From: Maratus speciosus
Taxonomy: Eukaryota; Arthropoda; Arachnida; Araneae; Salticidae
Assembly (NCBI GenBank): GCA_963932465.1
Contig: OZ010787.1
Span: 29,826,087 to 29,890,086 of the forward strand
Reading direction: 5' to 3'
Length of the DNA stretch: 64,000 nt
Shown here piece by piece: positions 34,543 through 46,681 of this stretch (the first letter of the stretch is position 1; the number at the start of each line of letters is the position of its first letter). The notes beneath the pieces are model-generated. The model saw only the letters and a list, made by a program, of their open reading frames with translations, was not told the origin of the DNA and made no database searches. The position numbers and the translations under genes are program-made.

Positions 34543-35050
34543 TTAACCCTTTAGTGCGCAGCTTTGCATATATGCAAACAACACTGTTTTGAATTTAATA
34601 GATTATTTTTTATTCGCATGTACCTAATTCACACCGGAAAATTATAATAGCAATATTTGATTTAATTGAAAAACAGACATTCCGTAACTAAACAAATTAA
34701 CCATTGAAACTTTTTGGTGTAAAGTCAGATTCTCTAAACTAGAACGTGTAATATTATAGGAATTAAAGGGTTAAAGGTTAAGTTTTATAAAATAATAATT
34801 ATATAAAATAAGGTATTTGGAGACATACTTATTAAAGTATTTACTAATTATAGTTTTAACTATAGTTTAAACTATATCACGATAATAGTTTTTACTTGTA
34901 TTGCAGATGTGCAACATAAGAAAATATTGACGTATTATATGAAAAATGTATCTCTGATTTTTTTCATTATTTTTCCTGCGTTATAAACCTTTCAGAATGT
35001 CATATATATTTTTTTGAAACAAAATAAAAAATCACGCATTTAAGGGTTAA
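34543..35050 (-). mobile_element. TTAA MITE, family A copy 4 (reverse)
   Basis: TTAA at both ends. The left end CCCTTTAGTGCGCAGC with palindrome CTTTGCATATATGCAAA beside it is the consensus right end. Complete, 508 bp. An extra AACTATAGTTTAAACTATA self-complementary patch lies near 34857. Confidence 0.9.
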
Positions 35051-35799
35051 TCATTTAACTCATCTAATAACACATGAATTAGTTACATTTAGTTACATAT
35101 TAGTTGATTTTCAAAATGTCTATATGTTTCTCTTGTAACATTTTATCCATAATGGAAGTATAGTAAACATTCAGTTTGAATACTTAAAAAAAAAAGTATT
35201 TTTTCCTACAAAACAACTTTTAATGATGTTTAAATTAACATAAAAGAAAGTAAAAAATTCCAAAATGATTTAGAGTTTGTAAAATGCTTGAGAGTTCATC
35301 AATCTTGCAGCATTAATGTCAGCCACAATTTGATTTTTTTGTGCCAAATACTGTGGTCATCAGATTTGAACTTGAGAATTACTTGTGTTTTTCATAGCTC
35401 TTAGCACTTTATTTGATCATTTTCATTTACTACTTAAATAATAAAACCATGAATCTTTAAATCATCATATTTGAGAAACACTCACTATAACCACATAGCA
35501 GCCACTGAGTTTCTGCGTCTGAACAGAATAAATCATTGGCTTCGTTATCGATAATGGCTATTTCCATGAGTATTTGTAGTGTAAGTCACATGCTACGATT
35601 TTTGGCTACTGGTATTTAAGAACGGAAAACTGTGACTTATTTTATGGGATATATCTCATTAATTGTGTAAAGTCAAGCAAACTTTTCGAAAATAATGGTG
35701 GCCAACAAGCATATCAGATATCGGGTATGTGACTTACCCTAGAAAAACCCATGGAAGTAGCCTAATATGACTTGCAACTTCTCCTGTATCGTTATTTAC
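35051..35799. other. AT-rich, no supported feature
   Basis: No repeat or frame of note. Confidence 0.4.
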
Positions 35800-36117
35800 T
35801 TAACCCTCTGCTGCTCAACCCGAGAGTTTCTCGGGCAACGTAAAAGTAGCAAAATTTGCGCAACCCGAGATTTTATCGGGGATGCATTTTCTCCGTCTAA
35901 TTATCTCGCCTTGATCATTTCCACCAGTTACTTTTAATTGTAAATTTTGCCTTATCTAATCGGAGCATTTTCCCGATTAAATCAGACGAAAATTTTTGTT
36001 TTGAAAAACCGGTGGCAAAAGAATAAAAGTGTTCTTAAAAGACGCTCGTCGCGAAGGAATTAAGTACGTAATTTTTGAAGCTATTTTGATAAAACAATCA
36101 CGCAGCGAGAGGGTTAA
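35800..36117 (-). mobile_element. TTAA MITE, family B copy 2
   Basis: TTAA at 35800-35803 and 36114-36117. The hairpin end is on the left (CCCGAGAGTTTCTCGGG), so orientation is opposite to copy 1. 318 bp. Confidence 0.9.
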
Positions 36118-36280
36118 TGAACACAAATTCTATGTACAAGTCATATTAGTGTGCGGTTTGTAGTAGATATTGTCATTTTACATAGTTTTAACAATTTACA
36201 TTTGTTGAGTCCCCTTCGCTGTTGGTAGTTTTTTTCAAAGTAATGAAACGTTATCATTGTTTTATTTCTACATGTGATAA

Positions 36281-36452
36281 ATGTACGCTTCAAGATCTTT
36301 TAAGCACCTTTTATCAGAATATTCGTAAAGTAATATTTGTCGCATTTAATGAAAACCAAATCTATCTTCAGATATAGCGAGCAGGACTTCAAAAGTTTCT
36401 GGCTCTAAATTACCTAAAATCCCTTAAATGCCTTGATGCGTACGAAACCTGT
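36281..36452 (+). mobile_element. MITE with CGTACG ends, copy 3
   Basis: Shares the interior ATCTTCAGATATAGCGA and right end GATGCGTACGAAACCTG with 31129-31304. The left terminus is decayed. Confidence 0.6.
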
Positions 36453-36705
36453 ATTGTTTTATTTATTTATTGATGACGTTTAAATTTCGTTACGGATAAT
36501 AAGTTGGAAACAAATGCAGAACTATTTATATTGATTTAAGTGCAAACTGATTTGTTTTTCGTAATCGTCTGAACGCTATGGTGATAGATTTAAAAAAAAA
36601 AATCACACTTGAAAATTATTTTAAAATCCATAAAAAATAAGTAAATTGTGATACAATTTTCAAACAAATTCAGATACAGTTTTCAAACAAATTATATTTG
36701 AACGT

Positions 36706-36743
<38 letters not shown>

Positions 36744-37134
36744 TTTTCTTTTTGCTATGCGATTGTGTACAAACTGAAAATGCGATATGTTTAGAAGTTT
36801 GAAAAATTCTAGTAAAAGCTAAACTTAATCGTATGTCGTTGCTGCCGTCAAAATGACCCCAGCGTTACGGACGTAAAAGTTTGTCCGTTATAATATAGGT
36901 ATGTTTCTGTTCATGTCTCCAATTCATAGTTTCCAATCCGGATTTCGTTCTGACGGCTGCATTGGGGAATGGCGTGATGCCACACGCTAGCATGTGATTA
37001 TATTCTCCCAGAAGAAATTGGACATGCCGACAACTTTGTATGAATGTCAGGAAAAATTCTCATATTCTTGATTGCTATCACATTTGTTTTTGGGGCGATT
37101 TCTCTTGTAAAATAGTTTCAAATAAAGGGTTGAC
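36453..37134. other. Unassigned, with (ATT)n microsatellite
   Basis: (AAT/ATT)n runs lie at about 36707-36745. GCCGTCAAAATGACCCCAGCG at 36846 resembles the GTCAAWWTGAC patch inside piggyBac-type ends. No gene. Confidence 0.4.
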
Positions 37135-37394
37135 TTAACCCTCTCTCTGCGTAATAGTTTTATTAAAATAGCTTAAAAAATTGTGTATTTAAGAATTTTT
37201 ATTCTTTTGTCACCGGTTTTTCAAAACAAAAATTTTTGTCTAATTTAATCGGGAAAATCCTCCGATTGAATAAGGCAAAAATTACAAAAAAAAAAAAAAA
37301 AAAAATAATAACCGTTGAGAATAATCAAGGACGGTGAATTAGATTGAAAAATGCACCCCCGAGAAAATCTCGGGTTCCGCAGAGAGAGGGTTAA
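37135..37394 (+). mobile_element. TTAA MITE, family B copy 3 (shortened)
   Basis: TTAA at both ends with CCCTCTCTCTGCG and CCCTCTCTCTGCGGAACCC TIRs. Shorter than the other B copies by about 55 bp and lacks the CTTTTAAAAGACGC-type block. Confidence 0.85.
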
Positions 37395-37460
37395 AAATGT
37401 CACTATAAACTATTGGTTGTGAAAAAACGTCAGTTTCGGCTTGTGCACAGCTTTCATTTT

Positions 37461-37980
37461 TTAACCCTTAAATGCGCGTTTTTTATTTTGTTTCGAAAAA
37501 ATTATATATGATCCCCCGAAAGGTTTATTACACAGGAAAAATAATGAAAAAAATCAGAGATACATTTTTCGTATAATACGTCAATATTTTCTTCTGTTGC
37601 ACATGTGTAATACAAGTAAAAACTACTGTCGTGTGGCTGTTTTACGCAAACATTGCAAATTAGCAAATATTTTAAGAAGTATGTCTCCAAATACCCTATT
37701 TTATATAATTATTTATTTTATAAAACTTAACCTTTAAGCCTTTAATTCTCATGATAGTATACATTCTAGAAAATACGTAGTTCCTAGAATCTAACTTTAC
37801 ACCAGAAAGTTTCAATGGTTAATTTCGCTTTATTTAAATACGGAGTATCTGTTATTAATTAAAGCAGATATTGCTATTTTAGTTTTCTGGTGAAAATTAG
37901 GAATATAATAATTAAAAAATTCTATTCAATTCAAAAAACTGTTCTTTGCATATATGCAAAGCTGTGCACGAAAGAGTTAA
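37461..37980 (+). mobile_element. TTAA MITE, family A copy 5
   Basis: TTAA at both ends. Complete 520-bp form with the CTTTGCATATATGCAAAG palindrome intact near the right end. Confidence 0.9.
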
Positions 37981-38820
37981 ATTATTCCAAGAAATTAATT
38001 TGAAATCTACTGATCGTTTCATAAAAAGGAATACACACAATTTTATTCGCGGAATATAATATTAGATGGTAAATTTTTCTTTCATTTTTAAATAATAATA
38101 TATTTCACATTTTGCATTACAGGGTGTCCACTCTGAACGGCGTCCAATGGCTAATTCGTAAACCGTTATTCATAATCATATAATTGCAATTAAAAATGTT
38201 TTAAGTGCGTTAAAAAATTATTTTAAAAGCCGATTGGATCAATAAAAACCTTTCTTAAAAATTATGAAATTTAATTCTTTATGCTATTCCACGTTGTTAT
38301 AAGTAATATTTAGTAAAAAATTTCTATTATACTAAGAAGTAAGACAAAAGAATTATGTTCATCATCAATAAAATTGATCAAGTTATAAATCTTTGAATTG
38401 CATGACTTTTACGGATTTTCTTCAGCTGAACACAGACGAATTGGGGTGATGCTTCGAGATATCGCACACAAAGTGCTTAAAGTATTACAAAAAATTATTT
38501 CTTGTATATCAGCGCTTTAACTGAAAGTAGTTACATAGTATAAGTGTTACGATAGTGTTAATTTTTATTAATTAAGTTTCAGATTGGTTAAAATAATATG
38601 TATTCATAACATATGTTTTATTTTGTATGGAAATATGGCTGTTTCTTTTCATAATTTATATTAACAGAAACTGTGTTATTCTTGTTAGCTTTTATTTAAC
38701 TTGCAATGTTGAGATGTATGTTTTTCCAATTCAAAATTTGTACTCGAATTTTAACTCAATTCCAAATATCCGATCAAGATTAATTTTGCATACATATGTA
38801 AATCCATTGACAATGTAATG
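37981..38820. other. AT-rich, no supported feature
   Basis: TACAGGGTGTCCACTCTGAA near 38120 looks like one end of a TA-flanked element with the other end missing. No gene. Confidence 0.35.
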
Positions 38821-38869
38821 TTATTATGATTTTCGGTGCGTGCCAATTATACTTATCTTACAGGACCGC

Positions 38870-38921
<52 letters not shown>

Positions 38922-39060
38922 GAAATACATTACCGCCTACAAGTACAAATTTAAATCAAAATCAATAAAATATATGTATGGTGTTAATATGCGTAATAGC
39001 ATTTTTCAAAAAGAAAGTGCGTTGAATTTAAATTTCTTTTACAGGGCCGCACAAACGAAG
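38821..39060 (+). repeat. Two degenerate units and a 46-bp poly-A
   Basis: TTACAGGACCGCGCAAAA at 38859 and TTACAGGGCCGCACAAACG at 39040 repeat the phrase seen at 560-1450. A poly-A tract at about 38872-38917 interrupts the first unit; without it the spacing is near the ~147-bp value. Confidence 0.5.
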
Positions 39061-39594
39061 GAAGATATATTACGATGAATGAACACAGATTGCTTAAAAT
39101 CATTTAAAAGATATTATGCTTTTTTTCAAATTTAACTTGTTAGTTGTTGAAAAAATATTTTAGGGATCAAAATTAAAATGGTATTTCTGCTTGCTGAAGA
39201 AAAAATAAATACTAAATGGAGTGAGCAAGTTCCGCTATTGGTCAAGGAAAATGATGTAAACGACTTCATTTGCATTAACACAATTGCTGTGCCAAAACAT
39301 TTGTGCACTCAAATCATACAGATACAAATAACTTCTAAGAGTTAAAATACCTACAATGTGTTAATAATATTTTGACTACTTTTGCTTCATTATATAGTGC
39401 AATTACTTTGCAAAAAATTTATTGGACTGCAAATATTTTGCATTCTCAATTTAGGTAAAGGCAGTTTTGTACTTTGGCTGTGTACCAAAACATACATTTA
39501 CTAATTTAAGTCTGCGCTTTAATAAAGTCTTTGTTAAATTTTGACGTTAGAAAAGAATATATTTACTAACATTCAGTAGTGTGAAGTAGTATTA
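39061..39594. other. No supported feature
   Basis: AT-rich sequence, no repeat or domain-bearing frame seen. Confidence 0.4.
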
Positions 39595-40868
39595 CACTAA
39601 CCTCCAAATGTTAAGGTACAGGGACTGGATGCTTTCGATTGTACAGGGTTTGTCGAATATATACAAACATTAATGTCGAATTGTTCTTGAACCTCTGGGT
39701 TGTAAAGAAAATGTTTGATTTCATATTTCTCGGTGAAGATTTGGTCGGCGGGACAATTAGGGGAAGAATAATAAATTTAATAATAAAATAATATTTGCTA
39801 TCACCTATGTAACAGGAATGATGGAAATGGATTGTCACTGTGTTAAATGACTTTTTGGGTCCTTTTCAACGTTTATGTGCATTTGTGTAAGCATAGCTCT
39901 CATATTCGTGAAGATGTTATTGTGTCTGTGAAAAATGTAAAAGCTTTTTGTTTATATCATACAGAGTTTTCAATCAGATTTAACACAACTTTCCGAAAAC
40001 CTGACAGAGAACAGTAGCAACAGTACACTGCAATTAAAAAATCAATATATTGAATATTTGATGAGATATGCGCACTTCTATGAAATATTTTTTAACTGCG
40101 CATGCGTGGAAGATTTCAAAATTTTTATTTCATAATTTGGTAATCAGCTATTTTGAAAAACTTCTATAAAAAGACCAGTCAAATATTGTGAAAACTCAGA
40201 ACAATATAGTGAGCTGATTGAAAAGTTGTGGAAAATCCCTTATAATAAAGCTTTTTTTTAGAAAGCAACTCGCAATATCGCCCCTATCTTTACGAATTTT
40301 CGCGATATTTGACTGGACGTTTTAGATAAGTTGTCCTAAATACCTGACTACCAAATTATAAATCGTCCACGCATGCGCAGTTAAAAATCATTTCATACAA
40401 GTGCCCATATCTTATCAAATATTCAATATATTCACGTTTTAATTGCAGTGTACTGTTGCTACTGTTCTTTGTCAGTTTTTCGGAGAGTGGTGTTAAATTT
40501 GGTTGAAAACTCTGTATGCTATAAACAAAAAACTTTTGAATTTTTCACAGACACAATAACATCTTCACGAATACGAGTGCTATGCTTACACAAATGAACA
40601 CAAACGTTGCACAGTACTCAGAGTCATTTAACATAGTGATAAATCATTTCCAGCATTTTCTATTACATAGGTGATCGCAAATATTAGTTTATTATTACAT
40701 TTGTTATTATCCCCCGACATTGTCCTTCACCAAGAAATATGAAATAAAACATGTTATTTACATCCCAGAAGTTCAAGAACAATTCGCCAATAATGTTGGT
40801 ATATATTCGACAAACCGTGTACAATCGAAAGCATCCAGTCCATGTACCTTAACTTTTGGAGGCCAGTG
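39595..40868 (+). mobile_element. Foldback element U, long TIRs, TA target
   Basis: Ends CACTAACCTCCAAATGTTAA and, from the right, CACTGGCCTCCAAAAGTTAA. Arms of about 550-600 bp are inverted copies (for example GGACTGGATGCTTTCGATTG and its inverse). TA at 39593-39594 and 40869-40870. Each arm ends near TGCGCATGCG (40097-40106 and 40370-40379). Structure and several inner blocks are shared with foldback T1. Confidence 0.85.
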
Positions 40869-40891
40869 TACTTTATAGAAAGATAAATCGG

Positions 40892-41182
40892 AATATGCGA
40901 GAGAATGTAAGGCTATATGCTATGAAATTTCCGGATAAAAACCAATAATATCCAAACACTGCAGCTAAAATTGTTAGGCGTTTAAGAGAAACGGGTAGCA
41001 TTACGAAGCATTCTCAATTAAGCCGGTTCACTTTTTCAGTAGTACCTCCGGAGTATGTTATTGATTATACACTTGCTCATCCTGAATTTAGTATAGGAGA
41101 TATTAGCCGAGAGTGTGGATATACAAATATTCGAGTATGGAAAAGTTTAAACAGCTATAGAGCCCTTATCCACCAATACTAG
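40892..41182 (+). pseudogene. Transposase N-terminal helix-turn-helix remnant
   Basis: In one frame with one stop it reads ENVRLYAMKFPDKN, then AAKIVRRLRETGSITK, then FSIGDISRECGYTNIRVWK. The order LYxxxFP...RRLRETGS...SxxxIxRExGxxxxxVWxxL is the DNA-binding N-terminus common to a group of arthropod Tc1/mariner-like transposases (annotated as DUF4817 in my memory). The catalytic part is absent. Foldback U sits directly upstream. Confidence 0.6.
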
Positions 41183-42019
41183 CACAATAATTAGCATCAG
41201 GAGACAAAGAGTGTAGTTTTAATTTTTTTAATTTTATTTTAAACAAACAAGATGAAAATCCACCCTTTCTAAATGGGATTACGTGGGCTTATGAATGTCA
41301 ATTTAAAAGACAGAGAATAGTAAATACTCAAAATATTCTCTATTGATCACTCCAAACATTCACGCGGTCAATTTTTCTGTTACACTAAAGCGACATTATT
41401 TGTCTCGTTTGTTAGTGTAATAAGAAATATTTACTAAATATCACTACTAAAAATACTAAACTTCGTAACTTTTTAAGAAATATTTTTATTGCTCCAAACT
41501 ACTTTTAATAGAATTTTTTACCTCATTTAAGACATTTGTTGTAAATGACACAATGTGTCTGTGACTAAAGTTTTAGTAAATAGCCATTTGACGTCGTTAA
41601 GTTTGGAGACCCTTTATAGTCAAAGTTCATTTAGAGTCCCAATTAAACTATGACAAAATTTCATTTTTTATACTGTCATTATTGCTTTTTTATTTATTTA
41701 AAATTATAATTATAGTAAATTTCAATCACTTTATTTATGTTTCCTCAAATATTTCAGTTAATAAGGGTATCATTTCAAATTAGAGAAGCAGACACTTTAC
41801 ATTTATTGAATGAAAAATATTTTTTTAAACCTTAATTTTTTACTTTGTCATTCTTTCATTATTCTTTCGTCATCTTTCCCCAATTCTTTTCCTGGGGTAG
41901 TGAATGAATTAAATTGTTATAGCATCAAATATAAAAGAAAAAGGAAAGTGCCCAGTTAAACTGAAGGCATTGAGCTCACAGGATATTCACACTAATTGTA
42001 TATTATACTCTTATTTAAA
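41183..42019. other. AT-rich, no supported feature
   Basis: No frame or shared repeat of note; leads into the tandem array. Confidence 0.4.
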
Positions 42020-42900
42020 AGAATAATGCCCCTCAAAAAATAAATGAAGGGGAATTAGACCCCCTTTATACTTAACCAACGAATCTCCAAATCTAATCAG
42101 GAAAGCACTTTATCTGAATGAACATAGAAAAAATAATAAGGAAATTGGACAATCCTGCATGAAAATACATTTATCTATATTAAGGGGAGGGGACTTGCCC
42201 CCCTTTGCCCCTTTTATGTTTAACCAACGGACCTACAAATGTAATGAAGGAAGCGCCATATCGGAATAATCCGGTGTATCAAATTTGGGGCAGATCGAAT
42301 AATTCTGCATGAAAAACCCATTTATCTAAATTAAGGGAAAGTATAGCCCCCTTCCCCCCTTTATGCTTAACCAATGAACCTCCAAATCTAATCAAGGCAC
42401 CTCCTTAACATAATAAACCGGTATACCAAATATGGAGCAAATCGAATAACTCAGCATGAAAAAACCGTTTATCTGAATTAAGGAGGGGCTATTCCCCCTT
42501 CCCCCCTTTAAACTTAACTAATTAAAATCTAAATCTAATCATGGCAGTTTCTTAACATAATAAACCGGTATACCAAATTTGGAGCAAATCGAATAATTCT
42601 GTATGAAAAACCCATTTATCTAAATTAGTGGGGGGCTAGCCCCCCTTTCTCCCCTTTATACTTAAGTAATGAGCCTCCAAATTTATCCAAGGAAGCTCCT
42701 TAACATAATAAAACAGTATACCAAATTTAGAGCAAATCGAATAATTCTTCATGAAACACACATTTATCTAAATTAAGAGTGGGAGTTCTACCCCCCTTTC
42801 CCCCGTTCATACTTTAACAATGAACCCCCAAAACTAATCAGGGAAGGGCCGTATCAGAATGAACTTAGAACAAATTTTGAACCAAATCGGATGTTTTCGC
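42020..42900 (+). repeat. ~147-bp tandem array with G/C-run blocks
   Basis: The block CATTTATCTAAATTAAG is at 42169, 42319, 42466, 42613 and 42761, with spacings of 150, 147, 147 and 148. Each unit includes CCAAATTTGGAGCAAATCGA, ATAATTCTGCATGAAAAA, a GGGGG...CCCCCC hairpin-like block and AACCAATGAACCTCCAAA. About 6 units. It ends in GTTATCGCGTTACGTACATA and CATACATACAGA, a tail type common after such arrays in invertebrate elements. Unrelated in sequence to the 2281-4060 satellite. Confidence 0.85.
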
Positions 42901-43208
42901 GTTATCAGTTATCGCGTTACGTACATACATACATACAGAACTGGCGGTCACATTAGCTCTGAGGCTTTGATAGCCTGTGAGCTAAAACCTCTGAAGTATG
43001 AAAATTATTCAGACGAAAATTAAATCACCAAAATATTGGGTAATCCGGAAAGTTATGGGTTTTTTCAAAGTGAAGCTTGGTTTCGTGTAGTTATTTTGCC
43101 ACTACAGATAATGCATGACCTTGAATGACCCAGAGATTTATATTCAGTCTTTTCTGCTTGCGTTTACATAATTCTGCCTTGTATAGTCACATAAGTTTTG
43201 TTTCAGTG

Positions 43209-43379
43209 CAGTGGCAAGCTGAGGGAGTGTCTAATTGCTCTTCGTACAGTTAAATTTGAAACTTTTTTCGCCTTCATTAATAGCAGGAAATGCTCTGCTT
43301 AGATAACGCAAGAAAACTTTATAAAATGTGTGGTGTCCAATGCATCTGGACCCCCCCCCCCCCCATGGCTACTCCACTG
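43209..43379 (+). mobile_element. hAT-like MITE inside mariner
   Basis: Ends CAGTGGCAAGCTGAGGG and, from the right, CAGTGGAGTAGCCATGGGG. Homologous to 5931-6098. A run of 14 C precedes the right end. No clear target duplication. Confidence 0.6.
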
Positions 43380-43742
43380 GTGGTAAGTATGGGGAACTAA
43401 AAAGTTCATTTTTGTCATATTATTCTCTTTTATTTCAAAAAAGGCAAAATTGCTAGTCAGACTGCTCGTAAAATGTGTGTTGTAAACGGCTAAAGTGTTG
43501 TTTCAGATGATACAGTTCTAACGTTGTTTGAGAAGTTTAAGTGCAGAAATTTTTGCTTTGAAGATGACGCTCACTCTGCACGACCATCATCTGTTAAAGA
43601 GGGCCTGTTAAAAAAAAAGCTATCGCTGAAAATCCACATTACACAGTTCAGAAGCTATCCCACGGATTGAATTTCCCCAAAAGTACAGTCCATCAACATT
43701 TGAAGAAGATTGGTTATGTAAGCCGCTATGATGTTTGGGTAT

Positions 43743-44329
43743 TGTAACGATGTCGTCTGGTTCTTTGGTAGCACTAAATAAACGACGATTTAACACCGAT
43801 TATTAACTTTATTTAACAGTTTATATTTCAAAATAAAATCTCTTCAACCATTAAAAAACACATCGTCACTCTTAAACAAAAGGTACTACTTTCAGCACAT
43901 CGCTAAAAATCTATCACTTTAAAAACACAATCAATAAGACCACCATGTCCACACTGGTTCTCCGGCTACAAAAAAAAAAAAAAAAAAAACGTCTTTTTCC
44001 ATTACACAAATCAGTTCGAATACTATCCGCCAAACTTTTCTCAAACAGCTTCTTCATCTCACAAGCGACCAGCTCTCTGTATTTCACATGACCTTTCACC
44101 TAACATCTTCAGCTCTCTTTCCGCATCTCGAAAAAGTTTCTCTCCGATACGAGAGCACGGTTGATCAGTTTCCGAAACCCAGGCGGCGATCCATGGACAA
44201 GATCTGACTCTAGGCTGCGATCCGTGGACAACATCTGACTCTAGGCTGCGATTCAGGGACAACCGCTGGACAAAACCAGTTTCGCAACTTACGAAACAAA
44301 ATAGGCTGCGGGGTTTTTCGGTCGCTACA
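43743..44329. mobile_element. Solo LTR inside mariner
   Basis: Begins TGTAACGATG and ends TCGCTACA, the TG...CA form of an LTR. GTAT (43739-43742) and GTAC (44330-44333) look like a 4-bp target duplication with one change. The transposase frame resumes immediately after. 587 bp. The family (Gypsy or BEL) and strand cannot be told. Confidence 0.7.
44181..44270. repeat. 31-bp tandem repeat in the solo LTR
   Basis: AGGCGGCGATCC at 44181, AGGCTGCGATCC at 44212 and AGGCTGCGATTC at 44243 start near-identical 31-bp units. Confidence 0.85.
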
Positions 44330-45126
44330 GTACCCCATACTTTAACGCCGCAGAATATGCTTGCTAGATTTTCGGCATGGGATTCTTTGCTGAAACGAAA
44401 TAAAGAAGCACCTTTTTCGTAACGGCACATTACTGGAGATGAGAAATGGATTATACGATAATGTTACAAGGAAAATATTATGGGGTAAGTCAAATGAACC
44501 TCCTTAAGTAACATCGATGAGGGGTGCATCCCAAAAAAGTAATGATTTATGTATGGTGGGACTACAAAGGAGATATTTATTATGAATTGCAGTCACCATA
44601 ATACAGTACATTCGGGAAAATACTGTTCCCAAGGGGCAGTTTTGAAAGCAAAAATCGATAAAAAGCGACCAAAACTGTCCAATAGTTGAGATGTGGTATT
44701 CCAACATGATAATGTTTGACCGCACATTGCGATGAATGTCGGGAAAACCCTTATTGAGTATGGCTGGGATGTTTAGTGTCACCCACCATATTCACATGAC
44801 CTGCCCTCCTCAGATTTTTACCTTATCAGCTCACTTCAAAATTCTCTGAACGACCAGAAGTTCATTTCTTTGGAGTCTGTCAAACAGCACCTTGATCATT
44901 TCTTTACAACTAAATCTAAAGGTTTTTAAGGGTATTTTCCAGCTACCAGAACAAGGGCAAACAGCAATAGAACAAAATAGCGCTTATGTGATTCAATAAA
45001 ATTTTCTTCTGTTTTTGTACTTCTTTATTGAAATGTATCATAAAAAATCGCAGAACTTTCCGGATGACCCAATATTTTCATTCTCATAAAGTAAGCCATT
45101 TGGTATCCTTGAAGGATCTGAGGATT

Positions 45127-45342
45127 TTAACCCTTTCTGACGCAATGTACTCAGTTCCGGATACCTAAATTTAATTCCAAACTTACGAACGGCACCAAGA
45201 ATATTTTAGTAAAATTTTGCTTTTACTATAAACACGTAAAGTAATATTTTTATAATTAAAAAAAAATCGTTTCTGAATTCCGGTATCAGACAATTATGTC
45301 ATCCTTTTACAACAAAAATTGTCATGTGCCGGAAAGGGTTAA
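45127..45342 (+). mobile_element. TTAA MITE, family D copy 2
   Basis: TTAA at both ends, TIRs CCCTTTCTGACGC and CCCTTTCCGGCACATG. 216 bp and homologous to 30000-30212. Confidence 0.85.
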
Positions 45343-46186
45343 AAACATGAAAAACTACGTGTTTCAGGAAACCATTGATTAATTTTCAAGTATTTTATTT
45401 GTTTCAATTTTTTCGAAGAATTATTTATATATTTATATTGTTACAAATTTTCTTTTTACCCTTTTCCTTTAAAACTCTATAAACCTTAAAAATAGGGGGA
45501 AATGGCAGGATTTTTAAAACTTTCATTAAAGACACTAATTTTAAAGCTTTGCATATTTATCTAAACAACATTTTTTAAATTAAAGGGATTTTATAAAAAA
45601 CAAGGGAAATGCAGTTTTTATAATTTCAGAAAATCACTTAACTTTTCAAAATTATTAAATGATTTAAGAATTAAAAGAAAAAAAAATTAATTCCACGGAT
45701 AGTAATAATGCGAGAAGTATTTTACTTTAAAGTTTATAAATAATAATAAAAAAAGAGTATTGAATAAAAAAAGTATCAGTTTTATTAATTTTTTTGTATA
45801 AAAAGCTGGAAATAATTTTCACAATTCTGGTGAAAGGAAAATTATATAAGCTGAATTTTGAAGTTATGCCATTTTTTTTTTTTTTTTTGTAATTATAGTG
45901 AAATAACGCACTTTTCCCATTTAAAATACGCGATTGTAATGACTTCATTTTGCAAATGTATCATCATAATTCAAAAGTATGTCTTCATTTAAAGATTTTA
46001 CGTTCAATTTTAGATATTGTCGGAGTTAAAATGATGGATTAAAAATGCTTCACTTTAATAAATTGAAATATATGCCAATATTCCAAATAATTTTACTTTC
46101 TTCGATTGATCCTCTCCAGCTTGTATTTCTTTGAAAAAAGTGTTATCCAATTAACACAATTATTAATAAAATACTTTCCCATTTAA
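45343..46186. other. AT-rich, no supported feature
   Basis: Poly-T of about 18 at 45871 and other runs. No coding sequence. Confidence 0.45.
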
Positions 46187-46380
46187 CCCTTAAATACTAC
46201 CAGAATTTTTCTTTTAAAATTGTGGGTTTTTTTTATACTTACACTAGATTACACTAGATAATACACCAGATTTTTAACCTTGTTTAGTAGCATATTTGCG
46301 TCCTTTTTATAGGATTAATATTTCTATATAAATATATTGGTTATGAAGACCTTGATTTAATTATTAAAAGTTAAATAAAT
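46187..46380 (+). mobile_element. TTAA MITE, family J-like, partial
   Basis: Starts TTAACCCTTAAATACTACC. The inner block AGGATTAATATTTCTATATA matches 30561 onwards. The right end is not defined. Confidence 0.45.
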
Positions 46381-46408
46381 AATGTTGCAAATTTGTTGCA
46401 CTATTCAT

Positions 46409-46640
46409 TCAACCACTTCAAGGGCAGTGGTTCATTTTTGGACCACTTAATTTTAATTTCTAAAAGCCACACTGGCACCAGAATATTGGAATGAACATTT
46501 TCCTTTTATTAAGTACAAAACTTAACAATTATGAACAAAAGCTTTTCCTTATTTTGAAAGAAATTTATTTGGAAATTCTGGTATCATTCACTCATTTTAG
46601 CATTTTACAAATAGAAGTAGCTTGCCCCTGAAAGGGGGGA
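46409..46640 (+). mobile_element. TTAA MITE, family C-like
   Basis: Left TCAACCACTTCAAGGGCAGT (TTAA mutated), right CTTGCCCCTGAAAGG. Near the left end GTGGTTCATTTTTGGACCAC folds as a hairpin. A further TTAA lies at 46678-46681 where another short TTAACACTTTGAGG-type end begins. Confidence 0.6.
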
Positions 46641-46681
46641 GTAGATTCCAGAGGGTTAAACTCTAGTGAAAATAGCATTAA

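Larger units (their letters stand above)
43389..44999 (+). pseudogene. mariner transposase, broken
   Basis: ATG at 43389 with a stop at codon 4, then VHFCHIILFYFKKGKIASQT (helix-turn-helix region), a stop, and FEDDAHSARPSS. A frameshift lies in the A-run near 43611, then HYTVQKLSHGLNFPKSTVHQ and HLKKIGYV. The solo LTR splits the gene between VW and VPHTLTP. Afterwards come TGDEKW (first Asp, near 44437), HPKKVMIYVWWDYKGDIYYE, a FQHDN-like block (second Asp) and HDLPSSDFYL (third Asp). The last pair is spaced as in the DD34D mariner triad. Several stops and frameshifts make it dead. The intact protein would excise and integrate the element at TA. Confidence 0.9.
43036..45072 (+). mobile_element. 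mariner element with two nested insertions
   Basis: TIRs TTGGGTAATCCGGAAAGTTA and, from the right, TTGGGTCATCCGGAAAGTTC, with TA at 43034-43035 and 45073-45074. Subtracting a 171-bp hAT-like MITE (43209-43379) and a 587-bp solo LTR plus its 4-bp duplication leaves about 1.27 kb, the normal mariner length. Confidence 0.92.

Noticed and set aside
44059..44430. A 123-codon minus-strand frame.
   Set aside because: It spans the solo LTR, including the 31-bp tandem repeat, and reads antisense through the mariner transposase.
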